The notes under the pieces are model-generated. The model was not told the DNA's origin. It did no database searches and saw nothing but the letters and a program-made list of their open reading frames with translations. The translations under genes and the position numbers were made by a program. DNA of 64,000 nucleotides from the NCBI RefSeq assembly GCF_028290625.1, contig NZ_JAQGJM010000014.1:92854-156853 (forward strand). Direction: 5' to 3'. Each line of letters starts with the position of its first letter. The first letter of the stretch is position 1. This DNA comes from Devosia sp. (GTDB lineage Bacteria; Pseudomonadota; Alphaproteobacteria; Rhizobiales; Devosiaceae). Shown piece by piece: positions 1 through 8,927 of this stretch.

Positions 1-105
1 GCCGCCAAGTCCCACGGCGCCGAAATCCTCGCCGTGCTCAACCAGCAGGACAGCTCGGCCCCGAGCTATGCCAAGCGCTACGGCTCCTATTTTTCGCGGG
101 CCTGA
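1..105 (+). CDS. C-terminal end of a polysaccharide chain-length/tyrosine-kinase-like protein (partial)
   Basis: Only the last 34 codons are inside the window, in frame 1 and ending at a TGA at 103-105. The tail contains ILAVLNQQD followed by a Tyr-containing end (SYAKRYGSYF). Bacterial tyrosine autokinases of the Wzc/ExoP/CpsD type commonly end with a VLN-x-x-D strand and a Tyr-rich tail, and the neighbours are exopolysaccharide genes, so that is the best guess. This is inference from a short fragment; another exopolysaccharide or P-loop protein is possible. It lies on the plus strand, facing the minus-strand polysaccharide run that ends at 1439. Confidence 0.4.
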   Translation, partial: AAKSHGAEILAVLNQQDSSAPSYAKRYGSYFSRA

Positions 106-216
106 CCGCCTGCGATCGCAATGCGTGGGAAGGGCGGCTTATCCACCCTGCCCAGCTTGTCCTCCTCCTTTGGCGGCGCGGCATAATCCGGCTCGAACCA
201 TCTGAGCGAGGACCCA

Positions 217-480
217 ATGCCCGATCGTTACGCCAACCATGCCGGCGGCCTGGAAGCACCAGCCGAGACCGGCTTTCCCATCACCCCCAATGACACGACC
301 GATCTGAGCGAAACCACGCGCGCCATCTATGTCGGCAACGGTGGCAGCGTCGTCGCGGTGCTCGCCTCGGGCGTGGAATTGACCCTAGCGGGCCTGCAGA
401 CCGGCTCGATCATTCCCATCCGCGTGCGCCGCGTCAAGGCAACGGGTACCACCGCCACCGCGCTGGTCGGCCTGCTATGA
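217..480 (+). CDS. GTA head-spike base protein-like (GhsA / RCAP_rcc01079 family)
   Basis: 87 residues. The middle and end (RAIYVGNGGSVVAVLASG, then IPIRVRRVKATGTTATALVGLL) match my memory of the small spike-base family named after Rhodobacter capsulatus rcc01079, which anchors the spikes on gene transfer agent heads. No signal peptide or membrane segment is visible. The ATG has a purine-rich ribosome site (gcgagga) just upstream. The stop overlaps the start of the next gene (ATGATG at 477-482), so the two are probably translationally coupled. In R. capsulatus the homologous pair lies outside the main GTA cluster, as it appears to here. No other GTA or phage genes are in the window. The family call rests on pattern memory, not on a search. 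Confidence 0.68.
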   Translation: MPDRYANHAGGLEAPAETGFPITPNDTTDLSETTRAIYVGNGGSVVAVLASGVELTLAGLQTGSIIPIRVRRVKATGTTATALVGLL

Positions 481-1442
481 TGCTTGGCCTCACCCTGATG
501 ACGGGGCGCCCTAGCTATCCCTGGTGGCCGGCCGACGCCGGCTACGTCGCCGATTTCGTCAATGACCGCTACATGCGCGGCGGCGTTGCCGTGGATCGGG
601 CAACGGCGCTCGCCTTCACCAGAAGTACGCCGAAACTGGCCCAGGACAGCAGTGGCGCCTGGCACAGCTTCGCCATCGATGTTCCAGCCCTGACCGATCA
701 TGGCCTGCTGCTCGAACCGGCCGGGACCAATCGCGTACCAAACGCCGCAATGGCCGGCGCTGCCGTCGGCGTCATCGGCGCGGGCGGTACGCTGCCCACC
801 GGCTGGACCATCGCCGACTTCGCCACCGCCGAGATCACCGCCACCGGCACCGAAGCCGGCCTGCCCTTTATCGAACTGCGCCTGCAGCACGAAAACAGCA
901 CTGGGGGCAATCAGTACCCTCGCCTCGTCTGCGCCGCGGCGATTGCCGCCGGGATCGGCGAGCAATGGACTGCCAGTTGTTTTTACAAGAAGATCGCCGG
1001 CACCTGGCCGGCGATCACGGGTGCATTTCTCAATGTGGAGGAGATTGGCACCACCATCGCCTACGCTACGGCTGATCGTCCGGAGCATCTGGAAGCGCGT
1101 GCCCGCGTTGCGGCTACCTGGTGGACAAGCAGCCCGGGAACGATTGGCCTCGATATGCGCGCGCTGATGTTCAATCTGTCGCCGGGCGAACTGTTGGATG
1201 TCACCCTGCGCATCTACGCGCCACAATTGGCGAAGGAAGCCGTTGCATCGAGCCCGATCATCACCTCGGGCGCCGCCGCGACCCGCGCGGCCGATGCCGC
1301 GTCCCTGTCCCTGCCCGGCGGCACATATAGCCTCGCGCTCGCCTTTGACGATGCCAGTACACAGAACGTCGAGGGCCAAAGTGGCAGTTACGATCTGGAA
1401 GACTCCAGCGCCAGCGGAATGCGACTGGTGATCGCCAGCTAG
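477..1442 (+). CDS. GTA/phage head-spike fibre-like protein (GhsB-like)
   Basis: 321 residues, overlapping the spike-base gene by 4 bases. The N-terminal third has the layout of phage head-spike fibre proteins: a short leader, FVNDRYMRGG, an AFTRSTPKL stretch, and HGLLLEPAGTNRVPN near residue 82. A beta-rich, Gly/Ala/Thr-rich body follows. Such fibres form the distal, receptor-contacting part of the spike; in Rhodobacter GTA this contact is with capsular polysaccharide. Its stop (1440-1442) shares a 4-base ctag overlap with the stop of the minus-strand flippase, so there is no room for a terminator. It could instead be a phage tail or head fibre remnant; the intact frame and the paired base gene favour a working GTA spike. 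Confidence 0.65.
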   Translation: MMLGLTLMTGRPSYPWWPADAGYVADFVNDRYMRGGVAVDRATALAFTRSTPKLAQDSSGAWHSFAIDVPALTDHGLLLEPAGTNRVPNAAMAGAAVGVIGAGGTLPTGWTIADFATAEITATGTEAGLPFIELRLQHENSTGGNQYPRLVCAAAIAAGIGEQWTASCFYKKIAGTWPAITGAFLNVEEIGTTIAYATADRPEHLEARARVAATWWTSSPGTIGLDMRALMFNLSPGELLDVTLRIYAPQLAKEAVASSPIITSGAAATRAADAASLSLPGGTYSLALAFDDASTQNVEGQSGSYDLEDSSASGMRLVIAS

Positions 1443-2611
1443 TGGTTGGGGTGGTCGAGTTCTCCGCGCATCCGATAGCGGATCGCCCCGAGAACGAGGC
1501 CGCCCACCACCGGCAGCAGATAAAACAGGCCGGTCGCAACCAGGAAAACGCCAGCAACCGCCTGCACGGCGATACCGGCCACAACATGCGCCAAATATCT
1601 CCCCTCGCGACCTCGGGCATAGCTCAAGGCCTCGAACGGCGGCACCAGCGCGGACAGCGTGTATCCGAGGGAAGCCGCCGCCGCGACCACAGCGATGCGC
1701 CATTCAAAGGCGCCGAACACCACATAGCCCCACACACTGGCAAATATCGGCGCCGCCAGGCCAAGGCCGACGACCATCAACCTGACGGCGCCATAGGAGC
1801 GTCCAAAAATGCGTTGAACGGCGGCCCGGTCCCTGGCGGCCACGAAGCTGGCGAGGACCGGCTGAATGGAGTTGATATAGGCAATGACTGGGAAGGTCAG
1901 AACCACCGTCATTCGACTGGCAAACGCATAATACGACAGCTCCTGGCCGCTTACGAATAGGCTGACGACCCACAAATCGATCTGGGAAATGCTGCTCACC
2001 AGGATCGTCACGGCCAATGACGCGAAATCCAGCACCCTGACCGGCTGACCGACCACGACGGGAGCGGACGCCCTGCGCCAGCCGACGGACCGGAGAGCGA
2101 TCAAGCCCAGCCCTGCCCCTGCCGCCAGGCAAAATCCATACAACCGCATCGTGTCCATCGCGACGAACGGCATCGCCATGATGAAAATGGCATTCGGCAC
2201 GATTACGAAATTCAGGCGCGACATGACGAAACGGCCGAGCCCATTGGCCACGCCGCTGACAACAAACTGGACGCCGACAAGGCTCGCGCCGGCCCCAAAG
2301 GCCGCGATGCTGGAGTCCCCGCCCAGATAGGCCAGCAGCACACCCAGGACGATCACCAGCCACAGAACTGCCTCGACGCCGGCGCGCGACTTCAATCGTC
2401 CCGAGGCATCGAGATTTTGCGCAACCAGATACGGCCCGCGCTGGTATCCGGCCAGCGAGGCCACCTGCCCCAAAATATAAACGGCCGAGTAGAAGACTAG
2501 GAACGGCCCGACGCTGCCCTCGCTGCGCAGCATGCCGATTTCGGCCGAGATCAGCATCAGGCTCGCAAAGGCGCCGCCGCCGAACAGCAGGCTGAAGACA
2601 AAGCGCCTCAC
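1439..2611 (-). CDS. Oligosaccharide flippase, Wzx/MATE-like
   Basis: About 390 residues and almost entirely hydrophobic, with roughly ten to twelve predicted membrane helices, as in Wzx-type polysaccharide translocases of the MOP superfamily. It would flip lipid-linked repeat units across the inner membrane. The frame is open back to 2800, but the upstream part lies inside the preceding gene and is Arg/Trp-rich, out-of-frame-looking sequence. I therefore place the start at the GTG at 2611, just after the upstream stop at 2622-2624, where the protein begins with RRFVFSLLFGGGAF. It is the last gene of the minus-strand exopolysaccharide run and ends against the spike fibre gene. The start is uncertain. 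Confidence 0.75.
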   Translation of the reverse strand: MRRFVFSLLFGGGAFASLMLISAEIGMLRSEGSVGPFLVFYSAVYILGQVASLAGYQRGPYLVAQNLDASGRLKSRAGVEAVLWLVIVLGVLLAYLGGDSSIAAFGAGASLVGVQFVVSGVANGLGRFVMSRLNFVIVPNAIFIMAMPFVAMDTMRLYGFCLAAGAGLGLIALRSVGWRRASAPVVVGQPVRVLDFASLAVTILVSSISQIDLWVVSLFVSGQELSYYAFASRMTVVLTFPVIAYINSIQPVLASFVAARDRAAVQRIFGRSYGAVRLMVVGLGLAAPIFASVWGYVVFGAFEWRIAVVAAAASLGYTLSALVPPFEALSYARGREGRYLAHVVAGIAVQAVAGVFLVATGLFYLLPVVGGLVLGAIRYRMRGELDHPNH

Positions 2612-2621
2612 AATGGACCGG

Positions 2622-3917
2622 TCATTGCGCCGCCAGACTAATCGGGATGGCGGCTCCGCTTGCGGTTTGTTCGGCCAAGGCCCGCGCCTGCCCCGATCGA
2701 ACAATCGACAAGGCCACGGCCAGCGGCAGGATGAACACGCCATTGTATCCAGCCCCCGTGGCGGCCGCGAACAGCGCCATCGCCACGAGCGGCAAAGCAA
2801 GATTGCCCTTCTTCCGGAGCGCCCCCCACAGCTGCAACAGGCACCAGAGAAAGAAGCCCAGTCCCGCCAGTCCGAAATAGACGATCAGCCAGACATAGAA
2901 ATTGTCCAGCGTCGAGAACTGGCGACCCGCAAAATCGACGAGATAATTCCGCGTGAGCAGGAAAGTCGGATCATTGATGGGCAGGCCCAGCAGGCCATTG
3001 CCTAGCACCTCGCCGATCAGCATGAACGGGCCGGTGAACCGGATATAGATCGACCCGCCGATCTCGTCCGCGCCCTGGAGCCGGTCCATGAGATAGGAAC
3101 CGCCCACAATAGCTGCTGCAACCATCGCCAGCAGTGCCAGTGCGTACAGGCCCAACCTGTGGCTCGATTTCATGCTGCCTGCGCCAAACAGCATGAAACA
3201 GACCAGCACGCCGCCCAGCATGGCCCAGCCCGTCAAGGCAAAGGTGGCAAAGGCCCCCGCCGCCAGAACCACCGACATGACGACTTTCTGCCCGCTGCGA
3301 AGTGTCGTCGCCGACAGCACGCAAGCCAGCGCAAAGACGGTGTAAGCCGCAGCTACTGAGGGTTCGGAATAAAGCCCGTTGGGGCGCATGACCCCGTCCT
3401 CGTAGGGCAGATAGGGTCCGGGCAGCGTATCAAGCTCCCCCACCGGCCCGATGGCCGAGAACGGTCCGAATGGGTTTTGCAGGGCGAACGACCCAAAGAC
3501 GTTGAGCGCAATGCATTGCGCGATCAGCAGCACGGCATGCAGCGTCATCAGCCGGCCGAACAGCACGCTGAAGCCTTCTCGATGCACCAAGTTGCCGCGC
3601 CGCACGCTGAAGACGCAAAGGCATAGAGCCGCGGCGATGATCTGCACGCCGGACTTCGCCGACTCGACAACATCTTCGGTCCCAATTGCCTTTATCGCCA
3701 CGATAGCGACCACGATCGCCGTCGCCAGCAGCGGCGATTGCGGCACTCGGCCCACGATGACAAGCGTCAGCATGGCCGACGCCGCCAGAGCAAAGAATGA
3801 CCCGTTCAGCGGGTAACCGCCCGGATACGCCAAGGTGAAATTGGCAAATAGACAGCCCAGGGCGAACACCGGCGTCAGCACATCCGCCAACTGTCCGGTC
3901 CGCCCCTCGCCCATCAT
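2622..3917 (-). CDS. O-antigen ligase / polymerase-like membrane protein
   Basis: 431 residues with many hydrophobic helices and one long periplasmic-type loop in the middle (around GPVGELDTLPGPYLPYEDG, followed by RPNGLYSEPSV). This resembles the Wzy/WaaL family, whose large periplasmic loop carries conserved Arg, His and Glu. It would polymerise or ligate the repeat unit outside the membrane. The start is the ATG at 3917, which overlaps the upstream stop as ATGA. The frame continues further upstream, but that part is inside the glycosyltransferase gene. The position between glycosyltransferases and a flippase supports the role. Ligase and polymerase cannot be told apart from sequence alone. 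Confidence 0.7.
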   Translation of the reverse strand: MMGEGRTGQLADVLTPVFALGCLFANFTLAYPGGYPLNGSFFALAASAMLTLVIVGRVPQSPLLATAIVVAIVAIKAIGTEDVVESAKSGVQIIAAALCLCVFSVRRGNLVHREGFSVLFGRLMTLHAVLLIAQCIALNVFGSFALQNPFGPFSAIGPVGELDTLPGPYLPYEDGVMRPNGLYSEPSVAAAYTVFALACVLSATTLRSGQKVVMSVVLAAGAFATFALTGWAMLGGVLVCFMLFGAGSMKSSHRLGLYALALLAMVAAAIVGGSYLMDRLQGADEIGGSIYIRFTGPFMLIGEVLGNGLLGLPINDPTFLLTRNYLVDFAGRQFSTLDNFYVWLIVYFGLAGLGFFLWCLLQLWGALRKKGNLALPLVAMALFAAATGAGYNGVFILPLAVALSIVRSGQARALAEQTASGAAIPISLAAQ

Positions 3918-4672
3918 GCCCGCCCCGGCAAGATCTGGATTATCCTGATGGCACCGATGGTCGCCGCCTTGCGCACAAGGCTTGCCCATTTGACGAAGAC
4001 TGGCACATTCAGCACATCAGTCTGAATTCGGTAATGGTCGCGCAGCATGCGCATCGGATGCCGGGCGGTGAACGATGCCCCGCCGATCGGCGTCTGTGCC
4101 ACCTCATAGTCCAGCAGCAGGACTTCGTTGCGCCGGTTCTGGTAGATTTTGGCAATCGTGTAATAGTCCGAGCTGACGCGATAGCTCAGGTCGTGCGGAA
4201 TGAGCCGGTGCTCGGCCAGGCTGATGAACGTCGCCTGATGCGAGGTGGGCATGCGGTGCCAAAGATGGATTTCGGGCGGCAGCACCTTGCGATGCCGGAT
4301 CCGGCCATTGCTGAACAGAAGCGCTACTTCCCCGAAAATCAGGCTATAGCCAGGCCCGTCGGAAAGCCGCTGCTCGGTTCGCGCCAAAACATCGGGCAAC
4401 AGGATATCGTCGCCATTGAGAAACAACACATATAGCCCGCTGGCCCGGGCAATGCCCTTGTTCATGGCATCGTAAATCCCACGATCGGGCTCCGATTGGA
4501 AATGATCGATCAGGCCGGAGAATTCACCGAGCGCCTCAAGCGTGCCATCGGTCGATCCGCCGTCCACGACGATCCACTCAAACAGATCGCGCTGCTGTCC
4601 CCGCAGACTCTGCGCTGTCTTCCGCAACCCGTCTAGATTGTTCCAGACGATGGTGACGATCGAAAATCTCAC
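3914..4672 (-). CDS. Glycosyltransferase family 2
   Basis: 252 residues. The GT-A fold signature is clear: FSIVTIVWNN at the N-terminus, VVDGGSTDGT at about 35-44, EPDRGIYDAMNKG at 61-73 and NGDD at 86-89, where the last acidic pair would hold the divalent metal and nucleotide sugar. The EPDRGIYDAMNKG block is typical of the WcaA/WcaE-like colanic acid branch. It would add one sugar to the lipid-linked repeat. The start is a GTG at 4672 whose GTGA overlaps the stop of the upstream glycosyltransferase. The sugar donor cannot be read from the sequence; GDP-fucose, UDP-xylose and UDP-glucuronate are made by neighbouring genes. Confidence 0.88.
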   Translation of the reverse strand: MRFSIVTIVWNNLDGLRKTAQSLRGQQRDLFEWIVVDGGSTDGTLEALGEFSGLIDHFQSEPDRGIYDAMNKGIARASGLYVLFLNGDDILLPDVLARTEQRLSDGPGYSLIFGEVALLFSNGRIRHRKVLPPEIHLWHRMPTSHQATFISLAEHRLIPHDLSYRVSSDYYTIAKIYQNRRNEVLLLDYEVAQTPIGGASFTARHPMRMLRDHYRIQTDVLNVPVFVKWASLVRKAATIGAIRIIQILPGRA

Positions 4673-5928
4673 ACCCGCTCTCCGATCCCAAGATCAGAAA
4701 TCGTCTCGCCGGCCTCAACCGGCACGGTCTCCAGTTTGGATGAGCGCGCGGCGCGGCGCAGGATGTGTTCGAAACGGGCCGCGATCGCCTCGATATCGAA
4801 TGCCTTTTCCGCATAGGCCCGACCGGCCTGCCCCATCCTCGCCCGCAGCTCCGGTTGCTCCAACAAGGTGTGCCCATGCCGTATCAGCGCCGCCTTGTCA
4901 CCCGGCGCCGCAACCAACCCAGCCCCCTCCCGCATCATGTTGACCGCCGCCAGATTCTCCAGCGGAATCGATGCCAATATGGGTTTTCCCGCCGCCAGAT
5001 AGCTCAACACCTTGGACGGCACGGAGAATACGCCCGCCTCCGCCTCGATGATCGCCACCACGATATCGGCGCCTGCCAGCATGCTCGGCAAATCGTCGAC
5101 CGAAACCCAGGGCCTGACGATGACATTGTCCAGTCCCTCCGCCGCCGCGGTATCGCGCACGATATCGGCTCCCGATCCCTGGGCGAACAGATACACATCG
5201 GCATCCAGTTGGCGCGCCAGCTCCAGCAGCAGGTCTGGATTGTGCTTGCGGGCCAGCGTTCCGGAATAGACCACGCGTCGCCCTTCCCGCATGTTCTGGC
5301 GGACCCAGGCATTGTCGCGCGACGCCACCGGCATGTCGGCGATATTGGCCCAATTCTCGATAACCACCATGTCCGCAACGTCCAGGCCCCAGCGCGGACC
5401 GGCCAGCACCTCGCGGAACGCCTCTGCAATCACCACCACCGCGTCGCTATTCCGCAGCAGCCGCGCTTCCTTGCCCCGATAATAGGCTCCCACCAGCCAG
5501 CCCAGAACGCCATTCGCCTTCCCGATGATCCGCTCGATCGCCTCGGCATGAATGTCCTGCACCCAGAATACGAACGCCGCGCCGAGCAACCGGCACGCGA
5601 CCATCACGTGCTCCTGGACCTCGATTGGCGCATTGGCAGACAGCACCACATCCGGCCGCTCAGCCAATACAAGCTCGCGTATTCGCCGCGCGTATTCGAG
5701 CTGCTGACGATGCCGTTTCAGCAGATTGTCCTTGTCGAATTTTCCGGAAATGCTGACCTGCACCGCGCGAAAACTGGCCGGATCATCCGTCATGCCGGCC
5801 ACTCGCCCCTTGGGCGTCTCGAACCCCTCGAACGAGGCATAGACGACCTCGATGCCCCGGCAGGCCAATGCCCGCCCCAACTGGGCGGTGAACGCGTGGC
5901 CGCTATAATCATGCAGCAGGAGCTTCAT
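4669..5928 (-). CDS. Glycosyltransferase family 4 (WcaI-like)
   Basis: 419 residues with the two-Rossmann GT-B layout. The N-terminal half has WVQDIHAEA near 122-130. The C-terminal donor half has YSGTLARKHNP at 221-231 and FSVPSKVLSYLAAGKP at 301-316, the usual GT4 nucleotide-sugar region. WVQD plus the VPSK block resemble WcaI, the colanic acid fucosyltransferase-like enzyme. With gmd and GDP-fucose synthase a few genes upstream, fucose transfer is a reasonable guess but not shown. It overlaps the following GT2 gene by four bases, and 19 bases separate it from the epimerase gene upstream. Confidence 0.86.
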   Translation of the reverse strand: MKLLLHDYSGHAFTAQLGRALACRGIEVVYASFEGFETPKGRVAGMTDDPASFRAVQVSISGKFDKDNLLKRHRQQLEYARRIRELVLAERPDVVLSANAPIEVQEHVMVACRLLGAAFVFWVQDIHAEAIERIIGKANGVLGWLVGAYYRGKEARLLRNSDAVVVIAEAFREVLAGPRWGLDVADMVVIENWANIADMPVASRDNAWVRQNMREGRRVVYSGTLARKHNPDLLLELARQLDADVYLFAQGSGADIVRDTAAAEGLDNVIVRPWVSVDDLPSMLAGADIVVAIIEAEAGVFSVPSKVLSYLAAGKPILASIPLENLAAVNMMREGAGLVAAPGDKAALIRHGHTLLEQPELRARMGQAGRAYAEKAFDIEAIAARFEHILRRAARSSKLETVPVEAGETISDLGIGERV

Positions 5929-5947
5929 GCGCGGCCGAGCTCCATCA

Positions 5948-6910
5948 TCAATTGAAATCGCTGATGGTTTTCCAGCGTGCCAAGGCCTCGGTCAGTGAAT
6001 AGCGGAACGTCCACCCGCGATCGAGCAATTGACGGGGATACACGTTGGTCGAATGCAGCAGTTTGCCCATGCGGACGCGGTTGATCGAGGTTCTGAGCCC
6101 GATTTTTGCCAGCACCTCAAAGGCAAGCGCCCCGGCCATCATCAGGCCGGCGGGAATGACCAGGCTCGGCGCCTTGAAGCCGCCGGCCACCGCGAAACTC
6201 CGGTTGATCATCTCGGTCGTCGTGCGCTCCGGGTAGGCGTAGATATAGGTGAGGACGGGCTCGTCGAACGCGCTCATGAAGGCGACGCTGCGCGGAAAAT
6301 CTTCCACCGGAGCGCAGGCCTTGATCGTGTCGGTTCGGCCCGGGTAGACGAACAGGCCCCGCCGCAACAGCCCGGCCAGCCGACTGAAATTGCCCCGTTC
6401 ACCCTCGCCAAAAATCACGGCCGGCCGCACAATCAGCAGCCGGTTGGCAGCGTCGCCAGCCTGCCAATCGCGATGGATATGCTCCGCCAGCAGCTTGGAG
6501 CGGCCATAGGCGTTGACCGGCCTCGGCACCGTGGCCTCATCAACCTGCACTTCCTGCGGTCCATAGACCGACATGGTGCTGGCAAAAACCACGCGCCGCG
6601 CGCCGACCCGTGTGGCGAACCGGCAAGCGTTGGTGGCCCCCGCCACGTTGGTCCAGTAATATTCCCAATCCTCATGCCCTGGCGTCGTATGCACGGCGGC
6701 AAAATTGTAGACCTCGACCTCGCCGGACACCGGTAGATCGATCTCCTCGCAGACATCGACGCGGACATATTCGGCCTTTGCCGACAACTCACGCGGCTGG
6801 TTTATGTCGGCCAGAATAATGCGCTCATAGGCCGGATCGGAGGTTAGCGCCCGCATCAGATGCGTCCCGAAAAACCCACAGCCACCGGTGATGACCGCCG
6901 TTTTGCCCAT
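5948..6910 (-). CDS. NAD-dependent epimerase/dehydratase, extended SDR
   Basis: 320 residues. The N-terminus has the nucleotide-binding GGCGFFGTH motif, then VVFASTMSVYG and a YGRSK catalytic Tyr/Lys pair, as in GalE-like sugar epimerases and 3-beta-HSD-like SDRs. The start is the ATG at 6910, overlapping the stop of the GDP-fucose synthase as TGATG; an open frame further upstream belongs to a shadow. It would act on a nucleotide sugar in the exopolysaccharide pathway, but I cannot assign the substrate. The family assignment is firm and the reaction is not. Confidence 0.82.
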   Translation of the reverse strand: MGKTAVITGGCGFFGTHLMRALTSDPAYERIILADINQPRELSAKAEYVRVDVCEEIDLPVSGEVEVYNFAAVHTTPGHEDWEYYWTNVAGATNACRFATRVGARRVVFASTMSVYGPQEVQVDEATVPRPVNAYGRSKLLAEHIHRDWQAGDAANRLLIVRPAVIFGEGERGNFSRLAGLLRRGLFVYPGRTDTIKACAPVEDFPRSVAFMSAFDEPVLTYIYAYPERTTTEMINRSFAVAGGFKAPSLVIPAGLMMAGALAFEVLAKIGLRTSINRVRMGKLLHSTNVYPRQLLDRGWTFRYSLTEALARWKTISDFN

Positions 6911-7854
6911 CACGCCGATTCCAGAATCGCATGGTCGAGGAACCAACGATAGGTGTCGGCAATCCCCTGCTCCAATCCAATGCGCGGCGTCCAACCCATG
7001 GCGCGCAGCTTGTCGCTGCTCATCAGCTTGCGCGGTGTGCCGTCCGGCTTGGACAGATCTTGCACAATCGTGCCGGTAAAACCGACCACGCGGCAGACGA
7101 TCCGCGTCAGGTCCAGGATGCTGATCTCCGTGCCCGACCCCACATTGATGTGCTCGAACTCCGAATAATTCTTCAGCAAAAACACCAGCGCATCGGCGCA
7201 ATCATCGACATGCAGGAATTCGCGGCGCGGCGTTCCCGTGCCCCACACTGTGATTTCCGTGTCGCCCCGGAGCTTGGCCTCATGCGCCTTGCGGATCAGG
7301 GCCGGCAGCACATGGCCGGACCTCAGATCGAAGTTGTCGCCGGGGCCATAAAGGTTGGTGGGCATAGCCGAGACGAAATCATGGCCATGCTGCTTGCGGT
7401 AGGATTGGACCAGTCTGATCCCGGCGATCTTTGCGATCGCGTACCATTCATTGGTCGGCTCCAGCGGCCCGCTCAGCAGCGCATCTTCCGGGATCGGCTG
7501 GGGCGCCAGCCGCGGATAAATGCAGGACGACCCCAGCAACAGCAGTTTTTCCACGCCGCTCGAATGGGCCGCATGGATGACATTGGCCTCGATCATCAGG
7601 TTGTCATAGAGGAAATCGGCCGGAAAGCTGTCATTGGCCAGAATGCCGCCGACCTTGGCCGCCGCCAGCACAATGGCATCGGGCCGGGTTCTGGCGACGA
7701 ACGCCTCGGTTTCCGACTGGCGCCTGAGGTCGACCTCGCGCCGATCGGCCGTGATCAACTGCACCCCTTCGGACCGCAGGCGCCGCACCGTGGCGCCGCC
7801 CACCATGCCCCCATGGCCCGCCACCCAGACCTTCTTGCCGGACAGCGCATACAT
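6910..7854 (-). CDS. fcl: GDP-L-fucose synthase
   Basis: 314 residues; the bifunctional epimerase-reductase that turns GDP-4-keto-6-deoxymannose into GDP-L-fucose with NADPH. Visible signatures are GHGGMVGG near 13-20, AAAKVGGI, SSCIYP near 109-114 and the YAIAK catalytic pair near 138-142, followed by PTNLYGPGDNFD, a run highly typical of Fcl/WcaG. The start is taken at the ATG at 7854, which overlaps the gmd stop as TGATG; a GTG one codon earlier is also possible. It lies directly downstream of gmd, the preceding step, as in most GDP-fucose loci. Confidence 0.95.
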   Translation of the reverse strand: MYALSGKKVWVAGHGGMVGGATVRRLRSEGVQLITADRREVDLRRQSETEAFVARTRPDAIVLAAAKVGGILANDSFPADFLYDNLMIEANVIHAAHSSGVEKLLLLGSSCIYPRLAPQPIPEDALLSGPLEPTNEWYAIAKIAGIRLVQSYRKQHGHDFVSAMPTNLYGPGDNFDLRSGHVLPALIRKAHEAKLRGDTEITVWGTGTPRREFLHVDDCADALVFLLKNYSEFEHINVGSGTEISILDLTRIVCRVVGFTGTIVQDLSKPDGTPRKLMSSDKLRAMGWTPRIGLEQGIADTYRWFLDHAILESA

Positions 7855-8927
7855 CACGCGTCCTCTCGCGCCATAGCGGGCGCAGTTTGCATGCCCCTGA
7901 GATCTTCGCGCACCATTTCGGCGATCAGCGCGCGCACCGATATTTCGTGCGTCCAGCCCAATTTCTCATAGGCCTTAGCGGGGTCGCCGAGCAGCAGATC
8001 CGCCTCGGTGGGCCGGAAATAGCGCGGATCGACTTCGATCACGACCCGGCCAGTCCTCGTGTCTCGGCCCTTTTCATCGACCCCCTGGCCCGTCCATTCC
8101 ACCGCAATACCAACATCTTCGAATGCCAATTCGGCGAATTGGCGCACCGAAGTGGTCCGGCCGGTGGCCAGCACGTAATCGTCCGCCTTCTCCTGCTGCA
8201 GCATCAGCCACATGCCGCGCACATAGTCCCGCGCATGGCCCCAATCGCGCTGCGCATCGAGATTGCCGAGATACAATTTATCCTGGACCCCCAAATGGAT
8301 GGCGGCGGCCGCTCGCGTGATCTTGCGGGTGACGAAAGTCTCGCCGCGCAACGGGCTTTCATGGTTGAACAGGATGCCGTTAGAGGCATGGAGCCCATAG
8401 GCTTCGCGGTAGTTGACCACGATCCAATAGGCATAGAGCTTGGCCACCCCATAGGGCGACCGCGGATAGAACGGCGTGGTTTCGCGCTGCGGCACCTCCC
8501 GAGCCTGGCCATAAAGCTCGGACGTCGAGGCCTGGTAGAATTTGCATTTCCGCCCTAGACCGAGAATGCGGATCGCCTCAAGCAGGCGCAGCGTCCCCAG
8601 GCCATCGACATTGGCCGTATATTCGGGCGTCTCGAACGACACCTGGACATGGCTTTGCGCCGCCAGATTGTAAATTTCGTCCGGCTGGGTTTCCTGCACG
8701 ATGCGGATCAGGTTGGTAGCGTCGCTCATATCGCCATAATGCAGCACGAAGCGCGGGTCGGCTTCGTGCGGGTCCTGATAAATGTGCTCGATGCGCCCGG
8801 TGTTGAACGACGAAGACCGACGCTTCACGCCGTGGACAATATACCCCTTGTCCAGCAGCAGTTGCGACAAGTAGGCGCCGTCCTGTCCCGTGACGCCGGT
8901 GATCAGCGCAACCTTGGGCGAACTCAA
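7854..8927 (-). CDS. gmd: GDP-mannose 4,6-dehydratase
   Basis: 357 residues, the normal length. It makes GDP-4-keto-6-deoxy-D-mannose, the precursor of fucose, rhamnose and perosamine. The N-terminus carries GVTGQDG at 11-17, then [21 protein letters not shown] at 135-141, the catalytic Y160/K164 and [16 protein letters not shown], all hallmarks of Gmd. The start codon appears to be TTG at 8927, giving a TTGA overlap with the stop of the upstream decarboxylase gene. No mannose-1-phosphate guanylyltransferase is in the window, so GDP-mannose must come from elsewhere, with help from the phosphomannomutase at 21462. Confidence 0.96.
   Translation of the reverse strand: MSSPKVALITGVTGQDGAYLSQLLLDKGYIVHGVKRRSSSFNTGRIEHIYQDPHEADPRFVLHYGDMSDATNLIRIVQETQPDEIYNLAAQSHVQVSFETPEYTANVDGLGTLRLLEAIRILGLGRKCKFYQASTSELYGQAREVPQRETTPFYPRSPYGVAKLYAYWIVVNYREAYGLHASNGILFNHESPLRGETFVTRKITRAAAAIHLGVQDKLYLGNLDAQRDWGHARDYVRGMWLMLQQEKADDYVLATGRTTSVRQFAELAFEDVGIAVEWTGQGVDEKGRDTRTGRVVIEVDPRYFRPTEADLLLGDPAKAYEKLGWTHEISVRALIAEMVREDLRGMQTAPAMAREDA

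Noticed and set aside
327..1703. A 458-codon minus-strand frame opposite the spike genes
   Set aside because: No similarity and low-complexity translation; the plus-strand pair is coherent.
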